Source: Gillisella terrae
GTDB lineage: Bacteria > Pseudomonadota > Alphaproteobacteria > Rhizobiales > Rhizobiaceae
Direction: 5' to 3'
DNA length: 64,000 bases
Assembly: GCF_004801395.1 (NCBI RefSeq)
Contig: NZ_SSOA01000003.1
Span: 430,852 to 494,851, forward strand
The notes under the pieces were generated by a model, which saw nothing but the letters and a program-made list of their open reading frames with translations, did not search any database and had not been told where the DNA came from. Position 1 is the stretch's first letter. Each line of letters opens with the position of its first letter. The position numbers and the translations under genes were made by a program. Shown here one piece after another: positions 8,343-20,190 of the stretch.

Positions 8343-8961
8343 GGAAACCTCTGGAACTTTGTTCAATCTGCCAATTGTTGTCAGTGTCTGCACTTAACAC
8401 CTGTCTGCGCTTTGCGCACCATGAAACGTGCGATCATCACTGAAACAAATCCAATCTCTTTGGTTTTTCCAACATTCAAGAGGGCAAACCACCGTTTCAC
8501 GCAGCACACACATGTGGACGTGTGCCTCTCTTTTCCAGTTGAGTGAGGCATAATTGGGACCGGGCTTGTCACGGTCACGGCAGAAGGGAGGGCCGTTTAC
8601 ATCTAGCCTCCCTTGGCCCTTGCTATAGCCCATCTTTGCCAACGCCTTCTTCACCGGCGCGTTGCGCAGCGCTGGAATGGGGAAGATGTGTGTCATTCGA
8701 GGAGGCGCGGACAAAATTTTGAGCATCGTGCTGATTCCCGCCTTCTGCAGGATGCTCTAACCGCTTACGTTCCAAGGTGAGGTGTGATAGTTTTGCCAAT
8801 AAGGGGTTGTGGGCGCTCAAAAAACATGTTGGCCCATGAAATGCGACGGGATAGCCATAAGAATAGCCGAAAACACGCCCCAGTCATCACATGTGTGTGT
8901 TGCGAATTTGTTGGAATTGTGATTTTAAATTAGCATCATATCAGGGATCGAGCGTTTGCCA
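8343..8961. other. Gene-free interval between the IalB gene and ctaC
   Basis: About 620 bp with no credible coding frame on either strand. It holds the divergent promoters for the IalB gene and the oxidase operon, and one hairpin (GCACAC/GTGTGC near 8502-8524). I see no RNA gene in it. Confidence 0.5.
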
Positions 8962-8975
8962 TTGATTTGGGTCAA
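8962..8975. promoter_or_regulatory. FNR/FixK-type anaerobox upstream of ctaC
   Basis: TTGATTTGGGTCAA fits TTGAT-N4-GTCAA, the consensus half-sites of FNR/FixK/FnrN regulators. It sits only 20 bp before the ctaC start codon, so binding there would more likely repress than activate, which suits an oxidase needed at high oxygen. This is a sequence match only. Confidence 0.6.
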
Positions 8976-8995
8976 ACGTGGGAGGAGAGCCAGCC

Positions 8996-11571
<2,576 letters not shown>

Positions 11572-11581
11572 TAGAATAAGT

Positions 11582-11618
11582 CGTCAACGCCGTGACTTAG
11601 CCCGGCACGGCGTTGACG
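11582..11618. promoter_or_regulatory. 13-bp-stem hairpin between ctaD and ctaB
   Basis: CGTCAACGCCGTG (11582-11594) pairs perfectly with CACGGCGTTGACG (11606-11618). No T-run follows. It may stabilise the ctaCD mRNA 3' end or partly terminate, lowering expression of the assembly genes relative to the structural subunits; that role is inferred. Confidence 0.65.
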
Positions 11619-11639
11619 AAACAACAGTCAGGACAGGAT

Positions 11640-12596
11640 ATGGCAGTCGTAAACGATAGTGACATTCTCGGCGTGGAAGGGGACAAAACCCTTTCAGAAG
11701 CCAGCGCACGGGATTTTTTCGCGCTGCTGAAGCCGCGCGTCATGTCGCTTGTGGTGTTCACGGCTTTTGCCGGTCTGGTTCTGGCTCCGGGAACATTGAA
11801 CCCCATTTTGGCAAGCATTGCCGTGCTGTGTATCGCGGTCGGTGCCGGTGCTTCCGGTGCGCTGAATATGTGGTATGATTCCGATATTGATGCCGTGATG
11901 ACCCGCACGGCAAAGCGCCCCATTCCCGCAGGCCGTATTCGCCGCGAGGAAGCGCTGGCCTTTGGCGTAACGCTGTCGGTGTTTTCGGTTGCCATACTGG
12001 GCCTGACAGTGAACTGGTTCTCTGCCGGTTTTCTTGCCTTCACCATTTTCTTCTATGCCGTGGTCTACACCATGTGGCTGAAGCGTTCGACCCCGCAAAA
12101 CATCGTGATTGGTGGTGCTTCCGGTGCCTTTCCTCCGATGATCGGCTGGGCCTGTGTGACGGGTGGCGTATCCCTCGATAGCATCATCCTGTTCATGATT
12201 ATCTTTTTGTGGACACCTGCGCATTTCTGGGCACTTGCCCTGTTCAAAATGGGCGATTATGGCGCGGTCGGCGTGCCGATGATGCCGAATGTGGCGGGCA
12301 TCCCCTCCACCAAGCGCCAGATTGTTGCCTATGCCGTCCTGACCGGCGTGTTTGCCGTCGCTCCAACATTCACGGGGCTTGCGTCAATCTGGTATGGTTT
12401 GGTGGCTGGCCTCTTGAGCGCGATTTTTATCGGCTATTCTGTTGCCGTGTGGCGGATGCCTGCTGAGGATCAGCGCATGGCAGCGGCGCGGAAAATGTTT
12501 GTCTATTCGATTTTCTATCTGTTTGCGATTTTCTCGGCTTTGCTGGTCGATCATTACGCCATGGGGGCTGCGGCCCATCTGGCAGGAGCTTTGTGA
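11640..12596 (+). CDS. ctaB: Protoheme IX farnesyltransferase (haem O synthase)
   Basis: 318 residues, UbiA-superfamily membrane prenyltransferase that adds a farnesyl group to haem b, giving haem O for the oxidase. The start of the domain is [19 protein letters not shown], and the Mg-prenyl-PP binding motif is in [15 protein letters not shown] (Asp-rich), with KRPIPAGRI after it. Nine hydrophobic segments are visible. ATG 11640 follows AGGACAGGAT; a TTG at 11613 is less likely. The stop overlaps the start of the 46-residue coxF-like gene (TGATG). Confidence 0.95.
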   Translation: MAVVNDSDILGVEGDKTLSEASARDFFALLKPRVMSLVVFTAFAGLVLAPGTLNPILASIAVLCIAVGAGASGALNMWYDSDIDAVMTRTAKRPIPAGRIRREEALAFGVTLSVFSVAILGLTVNWFSAGFLAFTIFFYAVVYTMWLKRSTPQNIVIGGASGAFPPMIGWACVTGGVSLDSIILFMIIFLWTPAHFWALALFKMGDYGAVGVPMMPNVAGIPSTKRQIVAYAVLTGVFAVAPTFTGLASIWYGLVAGLLSAIFIGYSVAVWRMPAEDQRMAAARKMFVYSIFYLFAIFSALLVDHYAMGAAAHLAGAL

Positions 12597-12736
12597 TGGA
12601 AACAGTCAAGCTGACAGAGGCCCAGAAGAAATCCAGACGCAGCCGCAATATTGCCCTTGGCCTCGTGCTGGCCGGGCTAGTGGTGCTGTTTTATCTAATG
12701 ACCATGGCAAAGATGAGTGGCATGGTGGGGCAATAG
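12596..12736 (+). CDS. Small single-span protein of the oxidase operon (CoxF-like)
   Basis: 46 residues starting [18 protein letters not shown], then one membrane helix ([21 protein letters not shown]). Its ATG overlaps the ctaB stop by one base, which indicates translational coupling. A small protein in this exact position, between ctaB and ctaG, is usual in rhizobial and related oxidase operons and is annotated as CoxF or hypothetical. Its role is presumed to be in oxidase assembly; it is too short for a firm family call. Confidence 0.8.
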   Translation: METVKLTEAQKKSRRSRNIALGLVLAGLVVLFYLMTMAKMSGMVGQ

Positions 12737-12785
12737 GGGAAATGCCCAAACGGTCCAGCACCCAAACGGAAAGGCGGGAGGAGCC

Positions 12786-13436
12786 ATGACGCATTCGGGA
12801 GGAGATGACAGCTTGGAAGACGGCAAGAAGACAGAAGGTTCGCCGGCTGAGGGAAAGGGTGAGCGGAAAAATCTCACGGTCTTTTTTGCCTGTCTGGCCT
12901 TCGTTGGCTGTGCCGTCGGCATGAGCTTTGCGGCTGTGCCCTTTTATCGCATGTATTGCCAGCTCACAGGCTATAACGGCACCACCCAGCGGGTTGAGCA
13001 GGCCTCGTCCGTCATTCTGGATCGCAAAATCAATGTGACGTTCGATGCCAATGTTTCTCCTGGTTTGAACTGGGATTTCAAGTCGCCTCCGGCCTCGGTT
13101 TCTCCACGCATCGGTGAGACCACACAGGTGAATTTCTCAGTGACCAATCGCTCACCTTACCCTACCAAGGGGCAGGCGGTGTTTAATGTCACCCCCATGG
13201 AAGCTGCGGTCTATTTTAACAAGATCGAGTGTTTCTGTTTTACCGAAACAACCTTGCAGCCGGGGCAAACATTGGAGATGCCGGTGGTGTTCTACGTCGA
13301 TCCCGACATTGCCAAGGAGCCGGAAACCAAGGGGATTGGCACGGTAACACTGTCATACACATTCTATCCGCATGCCAGCGAAAAGCCGGTTGCGGCATTG
13401 CCAACATCGGCGGAGAAGTCTGCGCCAAAATTATGA
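12786..13436 (+). CDS. ctaG: Cytochrome c oxidase copper chaperone CtaG/Cox11
   Basis: 216 residues. A short cytoplasmic tail is followed by one membrane helix ([20 protein letters not shown]) and a periplasmic immunoglobulin-like domain. The paired copper-binding cysteines are in ECFCFTE, with [11 protein letters not shown] just after the membrane helix. Cox11 delivers copper to CuB of subunit I. ATG 12786 is preceded by GGGAGGAG. It is followed by a 184-bp gap before ctaE. Confidence 0.95.
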   Translation: MTHSGGDDSLEDGKKTEGSPAEGKGERKNLTVFFACLAFVGCAVGMSFAAVPFYRMYCQLTGYNGTTQRVEQASSVILDRKINVTFDANVSPGLNWDFKSPPASVSPRIGETTQVNFSVTNRSPYPTKGQAVFNVTPMEAAVYFNKIECFCFTETTLQPGQTLEMPVVFYVDPDIAKEPETKGIGTVTLSYTFYPHASEKPVAALPTSAEKSAPKL

Positions 13437-13620
13437 ATACCTCGGCTTTGAGCGCTGGGACGGCGCTTGAAGACGGATTACGATGCGGAAGGCTTGCAAT
13501 TTTAGCGAAGTGGAGGACACTGTCTTCGCGCAAACGTGCAAGAGATAAGGGATAGAGCAGGAGCGGGCTTTCTGGCACACTGTTGCTCAAGGAGAGAAGT
13601 CTAGATCGGGGATTGCTGAC

Positions 13621-14499
13621 ATGGCAGACGCGCACCAGAAACATCATGACTACCACATCATCGACCCCAGCCCCTGGCCATTGGTTGCCGCAATCGGGGC
13701 GTTTTTTCTCACCTTTGGTGGCGTGGGCTACATGCGCTATCTGCATGGCGGCTCCTTCAAGCTTTTTGGCTTGGAAATGGCCCATCCATGGCTGTTCTTC
13801 ATCGGTCTAGCCATTACTATTTTTACTATGATCGGCTGGTGGGCCGATACGATCAAGGAAGGCAATGAGGGCGCACACACCCGTGTTGTGTCGCTGCATC
13901 TTCGCTATGGCATGATCATGTTCATCGCCTCGGAGGTGATGTTCTTTGTCGCCTGGTTCTGGGCTTTCTTCGATGCCAGCCTGTTTCCCCATGAGGCCAT
14001 TCAGGCCTCACGGCTTGCCTTCACGGGTGGTCAATGGCCACCAAAGGGCATCGAAGTGCTCGATCCATGGCATTTGCCGCTCTACAATACCGTGATTTTG
14101 CTGCTGTCTGGCACCTGTGTCACCTGGGCGCACCACGCGCTGTTGCAAAATGACCGCAAAGGCCTGATCAGCGGATTGACCTTGACGGTTCTGCTGGGCG
14201 CTTTGTTCTCCTTTGTGCAGTTTTACGAATATGCCCATGCACCGTTTGATTTTAAAAACTCGATCTATGGGGCCACGTTCTTCATGGCCACGGGCTTTCA
14301 CGGTTTCCACGTGTTGGTTGGCACAATCTTCCTGATCGTGTGTCTGATCCGGGCAGCGAAAGGTGATTTCACACCCAAACAGCACTTCGGCTTTGAGGCG
14401 GCTGCCTGGTACTGGCATTTCGTCGATGTGGTGTGGCTGTTCCTGTTCTTCTCCATCTATATCTGGGGCGGATGGGGTGCGCCTTTGGCCCACGGTTAA
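13621..14499 (+). CDS. ctaE: Cytochrome c oxidase (aa3) subunit III
   Basis: 292 residues with seven membrane helices. Family signatures include HHDYHIIDPSPWPL at the N-terminus, SEVMFFVAWFWAFFDASL, TGFHGFHVLVG and the C-terminal HFVDVVWLFLFF. It stabilises subunit I and the proton uptake path. ATG 13621. A rho-independent terminator follows after about 25 bp, so this probably closes the main oxidase transcript. Confidence 0.96.
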   Translation: MADAHQKHHDYHIIDPSPWPLVAAIGAFFLTFGGVGYMRYLHGGSFKLFGLEMAHPWLFFIGLAITIFTMIGWWADTIKEGNEGAHTRVVSLHLRYGMIMFIASEVMFFVAWFWAFFDASLFPHEAIQASRLAFTGGQWPPKGIEVLDPWHLPLYNTVILLLSGTCVTWAHHALLQNDRKGLISGLTLTVLLGALFSFVQFYEYAHAPFDFKNSIYGATFFMATGFHGFHVLVGTIFLIVCLIRAAKGDFTPKQHFGFEAAAWYWHFVDVVWLFLFFSIYIWGGWGAPLAHG

Positions 14500-14524
14500 T
14501 GTTGAGATCAATGTGTAGCGACAG

Positions 14525-14552
14525 GGCGGCGTGCAAGCGCCGCCTTTCTTTT
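14525..14552 (+). terminator. Terminator after ctaE
   Basis: GGCGGCG (14525-14531) pairs with CGCCGCC (14538-14544), followed by TTTCTTTTT. Confidence 0.85.
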
Positions 14553-14601
14553 TCAAAATTGATTTGTCCGGTTGGATCAGCAATCAAGGATGCAATGCGC
14601 C

Positions 14602-14982
14602 ATGGCTGATAACAGTGATTTTCCACCGATTGAGCCTGCCAAAGTGGCCCTTTCCGCCTGCTGCCCGCGCTGTGGGCAAGGCAGGCTGTTCAATGGCATA
14701 TCAACATTGAAACCGGCTTGCAGTGCCTGTGGTCTGGATTACACCACCGTTGATCCGGGCGATGGGGCACCCATTTTTGTGATCCTGATTGTCAGTTTTC
14801 TGGTGGTTGGCATGGCGCTTTACACCGAGATCACCTATTCGCCGGGCCTGTGGGTGCATTTTTTGATTTTTGGTCCTTTGGCAATCGGTCTGTCGCTTTG
14901 GCTGTTGCGTTTCGTCAAAGCCTTGTTGATCAGCTTGCAATATAGAAACCATGCCCGTCCGGGTGTGATTGATCGAAGCTAG
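14602..14982 (+). CDS. DUF983 family membrane protein
   Basis: 126 residues. The N-terminal zinc-ribbon-like pairs (CCPRCGQGRLF and CSACGLDY) are followed by GDGAPIFVI and two membrane helices, which is the DUF983 layout. The family commonly sits next to SURF1 and oxidase subunit III in alphaproteobacteria, so a part in oxidase biogenesis is suspected but not shown. The start is uncertain: ATG 14602 lies 12 bases after AAGGA, while ATG 14590 is too close to it. Confidence 0.85.
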   Translation: MADNSDFPPIEPAKVALSACCPRCGQGRLFNGISTLKPACSACGLDYTTVDPGDGAPIFVILIVSFLVVGMALYTEITYSPGLWVHFLIFGPLAIGLSLWLLRFVKALLISLQYRNHARPGVIDRS

Positions 14983-14991
14983 GGCATTGTC

Positions 14992-15708
14992 ATGGTGCGG
15001 GTGAAGGCGATAGTGAGCGGCATTCTGGTGCTGGCGGCGCTGGTAACGCTGGTGATGCTGGGTACATGGCAATTGCACCGGCTGAGCTGGAAAGAGGGCT
15101 TGCTGGCCGATATTGAAAGCCGACGCCACCAGCCTGCGGCAACAGTGGAAGAGATAGACGCGCTGGCCCGTTCTGGCGGCGATGTCGATTACCGCGCCAT
15201 GACGGCGGTGGGCGATTTTCTCAATGATAAAGAACGCCGGTTTCTGGCAACGCATGATGGTGCGGCGGGCTTTTATATTTACACACCCTTGCAGCTTGAT
15301 GATGGGCGCTATCTGCTGGTGAACCGCGGCTTTGTGCCGGAAGATCGCAAAGATCCCGCCACCCGCATGAGCGGACAATTACTGGGCCATCAACGGGTTA
15401 CTGGCCTGGCGCGGGCAAGACTTTTAGAAAAACCATCATCGCTGGTGCCAGACAATGATATAGCGAAAAACGTGTTCTACTGGAAAGATCTGGATGTGAT
15501 GGCATCAAGCGTCGGTCTGCCAGCCGATAAGGTTCTGCCGTTTTTTCTGGATGCCGGGCCGGCACAGGTGCCGGGGGGCTTGCCAATTGGCGGTGTCACC
15601 CAGATTGATCTACCCAATAGCCACCTGCAATATGCCTTGACCTGGTATGGCCTCGCGCTTGCACTGGCGGTGATTTCTATTTTGAAGATAATTCGAAAGA
15701 ACAAGTGA
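14992..15708 (+). CDS. SURF1 family cytochrome oxidase assembly protein
   Basis: 238 residues. It has one membrane helix at each end (about 8-25 and 212-232) and a periplasmic domain between, the standard SURF1 layout. Conserved stretches are LGTWQLHRLSWK near the start, GFYIYTPLQL, VNRGFVP, and LQYALTWYGLALAL at the end. SURF1 helps insert haem a into subunit I. It lies 10 bp after the DUF983 gene and is followed by a DUF1304 gene at 15 bp. Confidence 0.93.
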   Translation: MVRVKAIVSGILVLAALVTLVMLGTWQLHRLSWKEGLLADIESRRHQPAATVEEIDALARSGGDVDYRAMTAVGDFLNDKERRFLATHDGAAGFYIYTPLQLDDGRYLLVNRGFVPEDRKDPATRMSGQLLGHQRVTGLARARLLEKPSSLVPDNDIAKNVFYWKDLDVMASSVGLPADKVLPFFLDAGPAQVPGGLPIGGVTQIDLPNSHLQYALTWYGLALALAVISILKIIRKNK

Positions 15709-15722
15709 TAGACGGAGGGGAT

Positions 15723-16091
15723 ATGTCAATTATTGCCAATATTTTTGTGGCTCTGATCGCTCTGGAGCATTTTTATATTCTGGTGCTGCAAATGTTTATG
15801 TGGACGAGCCCGCGTGGGCGTAAGGCCTTCCGCATGAGTCCGCAAAAGGCCGAGGCCACGCAGGTTATGGCGGCCAATCAGGGGCTTTACAATGGTATTC
15901 TGGTGGCGGGCCTGGTGTGGTCACTGGTGCAGCGTGATCCGATGTTCGCCTTTCAGCTCAAATTGTTTTTTGTTGGCGCAGTCATCACAGCTGGCCTATA
16001 TGGAGGCTTAACCGTGTCGCGGCGCATTGCTATGGTGCAGGGCGTGCCAGCGATCATTACTTTTGTTCTGGTGCTTCTGGCTGGATTATAA
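15723..16091 (+). CDS. DUF1304 family membrane protein
   Basis: 122 residues, four hydrophobic segments. Family signatures are [20 protein letters not shown] near the start and [15 protein letters not shown]. The function is unknown. ATG 15723 is preceded by GGAGGGG; an upstream ATG at 15705 overlaps SURF1. The stop overlaps the ispH start (TAATG), so the two are likely coupled. Confidence 0.85.
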   Translation: MSIIANIFVALIALEHFYILVLQMFMWTSPRGRKAFRMSPQKAEATQVMAANQGLYNGILVAGLVWSLVQRDPMFAFQLKLFFVGAVITAGLYGGLTVSRRIAMVQGVPAIITFVLVLLAGL

Positions 16092-17095
16092 TGGATACGA
16101 TGACGGCAAAACCGCCTTTGATGATCAAGCTGTGTGGCCCGCGTGGCTTTTGTGCAGGCGTGGATCGGGCCATTCAGATTGTGGTGCTGGCGCTCAAAGG
16201 CTATGGCGCACCGGTTTATGTCCGTCATGAGATTGTCCACAATCGCTACGTGGTTGAGGGTCTTGAGGCCAAAGGGGCAGTGTTTGTCGAGGAGCTGGAT
16301 GAGATTCCGGCCGAGCACCGCAACCAACCGGTGGTATTTTCCGCCCATGGTGTGCCGAAATCCGTGCCGGAAGATGCGGAAAAGCGTAATCTCTTTTATC
16401 TTGATGCCACCTGTCCGCTGGTATCCAAGGTGCATAAACAGGCCATGCGCCACCAGCGCCTTGGCCGTCACGTCATCCTGATTGGCCATGCGGGCCACCC
16501 GGAGGTGATTGGCACCATGGGCCAATTGCCGGAAGGCACTGTTTCACTGGTGGAAACGGTGGAGGATGCCGCCGTTTACCAGCCAAAGGATCCAGAAAAC
16601 CTTGGCTTTGTGACCCAGACCACGCTGTCGGTCGATGATACCGCAGGCGTGATTGCCAAATTGCAGGAACGTTTCCCGGCCTTGACGGCGCCTGCGGCTG
16701 ATAGCATTTGCTACGCCACCACCAATAGACAGGAAGCAGTCAAGCAGGCCGCTCCGGGCTGCGATCTGTTTGTCACGGTTGGGGCGCCAAATTCCTCCAA
16801 CTCGAAACGTCTGGTGGAAGTGGCCCTGAAAGCCGGTGCAAAGCGTTCCATCCTTGTTCAGCGCGCCCATGAGCTGGATTGGGACGCCATCGGCGACATC
16901 CGCAGTCTTGGGCTGTCAGCGGGCGCATCGGCTCCGGAGGTGGTGGTGAATGAGATCATCGAGGCCTTCAAATCCCGCTTCGATGCGACGATTGAGCTTG
17001 CCGAATTTTCGATCGAGGATGAGAATTTCCTCGTCAATCGCGAGCTGCGCAACATCGAACTCACGCCCGAAGATATGGCGTTTGTGAATGGGTGA
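16091..17095 (+). CDS. ispH: 4-hydroxy-3-methylbut-2-enyl diphosphate reductase
   Basis: 334 residues. Last enzyme of the MEP pathway: it reduces HMBPP to IPP and DMAPP with an Fe-S cluster. Cluster cysteines are visible in [25 protein letters not shown] and [10 protein letters not shown], and the substrate histidines in FSAHGVP and GHAGHPEV are present. The C-terminus beyond residue ~315 is slightly longer than in E. coli. The start overlaps the DUF1304 stop. Confidence 0.96.
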   Translation: MDTMTAKPPLMIKLCGPRGFCAGVDRAIQIVVLALKGYGAPVYVRHEIVHNRYVVEGLEAKGAVFVEELDEIPAEHRNQPVVFSAHGVPKSVPEDAEKRNLFYLDATCPLVSKVHKQAMRHQRLGRHVILIGHAGHPEVIGTMGQLPEGTVSLVETVEDAAVYQPKDPENLGFVTQTTLSVDDTAGVIAKLQERFPALTAPAADSICYATTNRQEAVKQAAPGCDLFVTVGAPNSSNSKRLVEVALKAGAKRSILVQRAHELDWDAIGDIRSLGLSAGASAPEVVVNEIIEAFKSRFDATIELAEFSIEDENFLVNRELRNIELTPEDMAFVNG

Positions 17096-17107
17096 GAAGC
17101 GACGGCG

Positions 17108-17265
17108 CAGCCGGAAAAACGATCCAGTGAATCGTTTTTAGCTTCGAACGCCCTGAGCCCCGCGAAGGGCCGGGATACGTTAGCTCGGAATAAAATCATG
17201 CAGCCGGAAAAACGATCCAGTGAATCGTTTTCAGCGTTGAGCGCCCTGAGCTTTGCGAAGGGCCG
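17108..17265. repeat. Tandem repeat (93-bp period) upstream of thrB
   Basis: The segment at 17108-17172 recurs at 17201-17265 with few changes. Each copy contains two hairpins: AAAACGATCC...around GTGAATCGTTTT, and CGCCCTGAG...GCGAAGGGC. It occupies the gap between ispH and thrB, so it could shape their mRNA. Confidence 0.75.
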
Positions 17266-17376
17266 AAGTTGGTCTCTGCCACCCATTTCCTGTGCCTCGT
17301 CCCATTCCGGGGCTGGCACTCCTGCGGCGGCCATTGTATCCCTGTCTGCAACCAAACCAGAATGCGGATCTGATCT

Positions 17377-18342
17377 GTGGCAGTTTATACCGATATCAAT
17401 GAGGTCGATCTCAAGGACTTCCTCTCCCAATACGAAACAGGCTACTTGCTGTCCTTCAAGGGCATTGCCGAGGGCGTGGAAAACAGCAATTTTCTGCTGC
17501 ACACCACAGAAGGTGCGCTGATTCTCACCCTCTATGAAAAGCGGGTTGAAAAGAATGATCTGCCGTTTTTTCTGGGCCTGATGCATCACTTGTCTGATCG
17601 TGGCTTGAATTGCCCGCTGCCTTTGCCGCGCAAGGATGGCGCGCTTTTGGGCGAATTGTCCGGGCGGCCTGCTGCTCTGATTTCGTTTTTGGAGGGCATG
17701 TGGCTTCGAAAGCCCGAGGCCAACCACTGCCGCGCGGTGGGCAAGGCATTGGCCCAGATGCATGTTGCGGGTGAGGGTTTTGAGATTGCCCGTCCCAACG
17801 CTCTGTCTGTTGCAGGCTGGCAGGAGCTGTGGCAAAAGTCCGAAGACCGCGCCGATGAGGTGCTGGACGGATTGCGGCCTGAGATTGCGAAGGAATTGGC
17901 CCATCTGGTGGCCCATTGGCCGCAAGAGCTGCCAGCGGGTGTGATTCATGCCGATCTGTTTCCCGACAATGTGTTTTTCTTAGGCGATGAGCTTTCCGGG
18001 CTGATCGATTTCTATTTCGCCTGCAATGACTATCTCGCCTACGATTTGTCCATCTGCCTCAATGCCTGGTGCTTTGAGAAAGATGGTAGCTATAACATCA
18101 CCAAGGGTCAGGCGATGATTGAGGGCTATCTTTCGGTGCGGCCTTTGTCTGAGGCAGAAATTGCCGCCATGCCGCTTTTGTGCCGTGGCTCGGCGCTTCG
18201 GTTTTTCCTCACCCGTCTCTATGACTGGCTGACCACACCGGCAGGCGCTCTGGTGGTGAAAAAAGACCCGCTGGAATATCTGAAAAAGCTGCGCTTCCAT
18301 CAGGCGGTTGAAACGGCCTCGGATTATGGATGGCCGCAATGA
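17377..18342 (+). CDS. thrB: Homoserine kinase (ThrB, aminoglycoside-phosphotransferase fold)
   Basis: 321 residues. This is the APH-fold homoserine kinase typical of alphaproteobacteria, not the GHMP kinase of enterics. Start [21 protein letters not shown]; catalytic loop [13 protein letters not shown] with the Asp and Asn, and metal-binding [16 protein letters not shown]. It phosphorylates homoserine for threonine synthesis; thrC is elsewhere in the window (31963-33360). The start is GTG 17377 with only a weak ribosome site. The stop overlaps rnhA (ATGA). Confidence 0.93.
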   Translation: MAVYTDINEVDLKDFLSQYETGYLLSFKGIAEGVENSNFLLHTTEGALILTLYEKRVEKNDLPFFLGLMHHLSDRGLNCPLPLPRKDGALLGELSGRPAALISFLEGMWLRKPEANHCRAVGKALAQMHVAGEGFEIARPNALSVAGWQELWQKSEDRADEVLDGLRPEIAKELAHLVAHWPQELPAGVIHADLFPDNVFFLGDELSGLIDFYFACNDYLAYDLSICLNAWCFEKDGSYNITKGQAMIEGYLSVRPLSEAEIAAMPLLCRGSALRFFLTRLYDWLTTPAGALVVKKDPLEYLKKLRFHQAVETASDYGWPQ

Positions 18343-18806
18343 AACATGTTGAGATCTTTACGGATGGTGCATGCTCCGGCAATCCCGGCCCCGGCGGCTG
18401 GGGGGCGGTGCTGCGCTATGGTGAGGTGGAAAAGGAGCTGTCCGGCGGCGAGGCAGAGACCACCAACAACCGCATGGAGCTTTTGGCAGCCATTACGGCG
18501 CTCAACGCGCTGAAGGCCCCTTGCGAGGTGGATTTGCACACCGACAGCAAATATGTGATGGATGGCATTTCCAAATGGATTTTTGGCTGGAAGAAAAACG
18601 GCTGGAAAACCGCCGATAAAAAGCCGGTGAAAAACGGCGAGCTGTGGCAGGAGCTGGATGTTGCCAACCAGCGCCACAAGGTTAAATGGCATTGGGTCAA
18701 GGGCCATGCAGGCCATCCCGAAAATGAACGCGCCGACGAGCTGGCCCGCAAGGGCATGGAGCCATTTAAAAAGGGCAATGCGCATAAGGCCTTGATGGGT
18801 GGATAA
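18339..18806 (+). CDS. rnhA: Ribonuclease HI
   Basis: 155 residues. RNase HI cleaves RNA in RNA-DNA hybrids. The four acidic catalytic residues are visible: Asp in [17 protein letters not shown], Glu in NNRMELLA, Asp in HTDSKYV and Asp in [11 protein letters not shown]. The basic handle [16 protein letters not shown] is present. ATG 18339 overlaps the thrB stop (ATGA); the pairing thrB-rnhA is conserved in rhizobia. Confidence 0.96.
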   Translation: MKHVEIFTDGACSGNPGPGGWGAVLRYGEVEKELSGGEAETTNNRMELLAAITALNALKAPCEVDLHTDSKYVMDGISKWIFGWKKNGWKTADKKPVKNGELWQELDVANQRHKVKWHWVKGHAGHPENERADELARKGMEPFKKGNAHKALMGG

Positions 18807-18831
18807 GCAGCCCTTTCAACAGGAGTGATTG

Positions 18832-19140
18832 ATGATCCAGCACTGTGTTTTTCTACGTTTTAAAGCCTCTGTGCCGCAAACGGAGAAGCAAGCGATTTAT
18901 CAGGCAATCACGGATTTGAAAAATTCCGTATCGGGCATGGTGGATGTGAAAGCCGGGCCAAATGTTTCGCCGGAAGGTCTCAACGGCGGCTTTGTGGATG
19001 GCTTTATCGTGACATTTGAGGATAGCAAATCGCGCGACGCCTATCTCAAACACCCCGACCATATCGTGGTTGGCGAGCGCATAGCAGCTGCCACCGATGG
19101 CGGTCTTTCCGGCATTTTGGTGTTTGATTTGCAAGTTTAA
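18832..19140 (+). CDS. Dabb (stress-responsive A/B barrel) domain protein
   Basis: 102 residues, a single ferredoxin-like alpha-beta barrel of the Dabb family. It begins MIQHCVFLRFK and ends with DAYLKHPDHIVVGERI and a beta strand. These small dimeric proteins are mostly of unknown function; some are cyclases or stress proteins. ATG 18832 follows AGGAGTG. It is the last gene of the ispH-thrB-rnhA string before a shared hairpin. Confidence 0.85.
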   Translation: MIQHCVFLRFKASVPQTEKQAIYQAITDLKNSVSGMVDVKAGPNVSPEGLNGGFVDGFIVTFEDSKSRDAYLKHPDHIVVGERIAAATDGGLSGILVFDLQV

Positions 19141-19201
19141 CAGTCTGTTCAAGAATTGCAGCCGGTCAGCGGCGATTATTGGTCAGACTGTAAGAAAAGG
19201 T

Positions 19202-19237
19202 GACCGCTCCGAGACTTGTAGGGTTATCGGAGCGGTC
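19202..19237 (-). terminator. Hairpin terminator between Dabb gene and aztC-like gene
   Basis: An 11-bp perfect stem (GACCGCTCCGA 19202-19212 with TCGGAGCGGTC 19227-19237). On the minus strand it is followed by CACCTTTTCTT, so it would end the zinc transporter operon; it may act in both directions. Confidence 0.7.
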
Positions 19238-19260
19238 TATCATGCTGACTTGGGGTGGTG

Positions 19261-20172
19261 TCAGCTTGATGTCTTCATGGCGGCAGCCAATTGATCGATG
19301 TTGTAGCGGAACATTTTCTCATAGGTCGAAGCCGGACCGCTCTTCTTGGAAAGGGCTTCCACGTAAAGCTCGCCGCCAGACTTGGCGCCGGTTGCCTTGG
19401 CAATCTGCTTCACCAGACGCGGGTCGTTGGAGTTTTCAAAGAAATAGGTCTTGATGTGCTCGGCCTTGATCTGGTCGATCAGCTTGGCAACGTCAGCAGC
19501 CGATGCTTCGGTTTCGGTTGACAGGCCAAGCGGTGAGAGGAACTCAACCTTGTATTCGCGGCCCAGATAGCCAAACGCATCATGGCTGGTCAGGATTTTA
19601 CGCTCAGCGGCCGGGATGGCATCCAGTTTTTTATGGGCATAGGCATCCAGCGCGTCCAGCTTTTCGGTATAGGCCTTGGCATTGGCTTCAAAGGCCTTGG
19701 CATCGGCCGGATCGGCAGCTGCAAGAGCCTTTTCAATGTTGGCAACCCAGATTTTGACATTGACCGGGCTGTTCCACACATGCGGATCTGTCACGGTCTT
19801 GCCGTCTTCTTCCATGGTGCGGGTATTGATGCCCTCCGATACCACCACGGGTTTGCCCTTGTAGCCCGATGCGGTGATCAGGCGATCCATCCAGCCTTCA
19901 AGGCCTTCGCCAGACACGAACGTGACATCGGCAGCCTTGAGCTTTTTGGCGTCCGTTGGCGATGGCTCAAATTCATGGGGGTCGCCGTTGGGGCCAACCA
20001 GGCTTGAGACCGATACGTGATCGCCACCAACATTGCTGACCACATCAGCAAGCACCGTAAACGAGGCCACGACCTTCAAGGGTTGCGCTTGTGCGGCCAC
20101 GGAGGACATGGCCATCAGCAAGGGCAGGGCAACGGACATAAGTCCCACGGACATAATCATTTTGCGTTTCAT
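19261..20172 (-). CDS. aztC: Zinc ABC transporter substrate-binding protein (AztC-like)
   Basis: 303 residues, cluster A-I (ZnuA/TroA type) periplasmic binding protein. Signal peptide ends about AAQAQP. Metal-ligand regions are visible: GDPHEFEPSPTD (His), TDPHVWNSP (His), LTSHDAFGYLGREY (His) and the late FFENSNDPR acidic ligand. It has no His-rich loop as in classical ZnuA, which fits AztC. It is last in an operon of ATPase, permease and binding protein. Zinc specificity is inferred from the gene order; manganese cannot be excluded. Confidence 0.8.
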   Translation of the reverse strand: MKRKMIMSVGLMSVALPLLMAMSSVAAQAQPLKVVASFTVLADVVSNVGGDHVSVSSLVGPNGDPHEFEPSPTDAKKLKAADVTFVSGEGLEGWMDRLITASGYKGKPVVVSEGINTRTMEEDGKTVTDPHVWNSPVNVKIWVANIEKALAAADPADAKAFEANAKAYTEKLDALDAYAHKKLDAIPAAERKILTSHDAFGYLGREYKVEFLSPLGLSTETEASAADVAKLIDQIKAEHIKTYFFENSNDPRLVKQIAKATGAKSGGELYVEALSKKSGPASTYEKMFRYNIDQLAAAMKTSS

Positions 20173-20190
20173 ATCGAAAATTCCTTTGTG

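Noticed and set aside
13433..13555. 40-codon frame after ctaG, overlapping its stop by ATGA
   Set aside because: It has no ribosome site, no similarity to known oxidase proteins, and a biased Arg/Ala composition that fits a chance frame.
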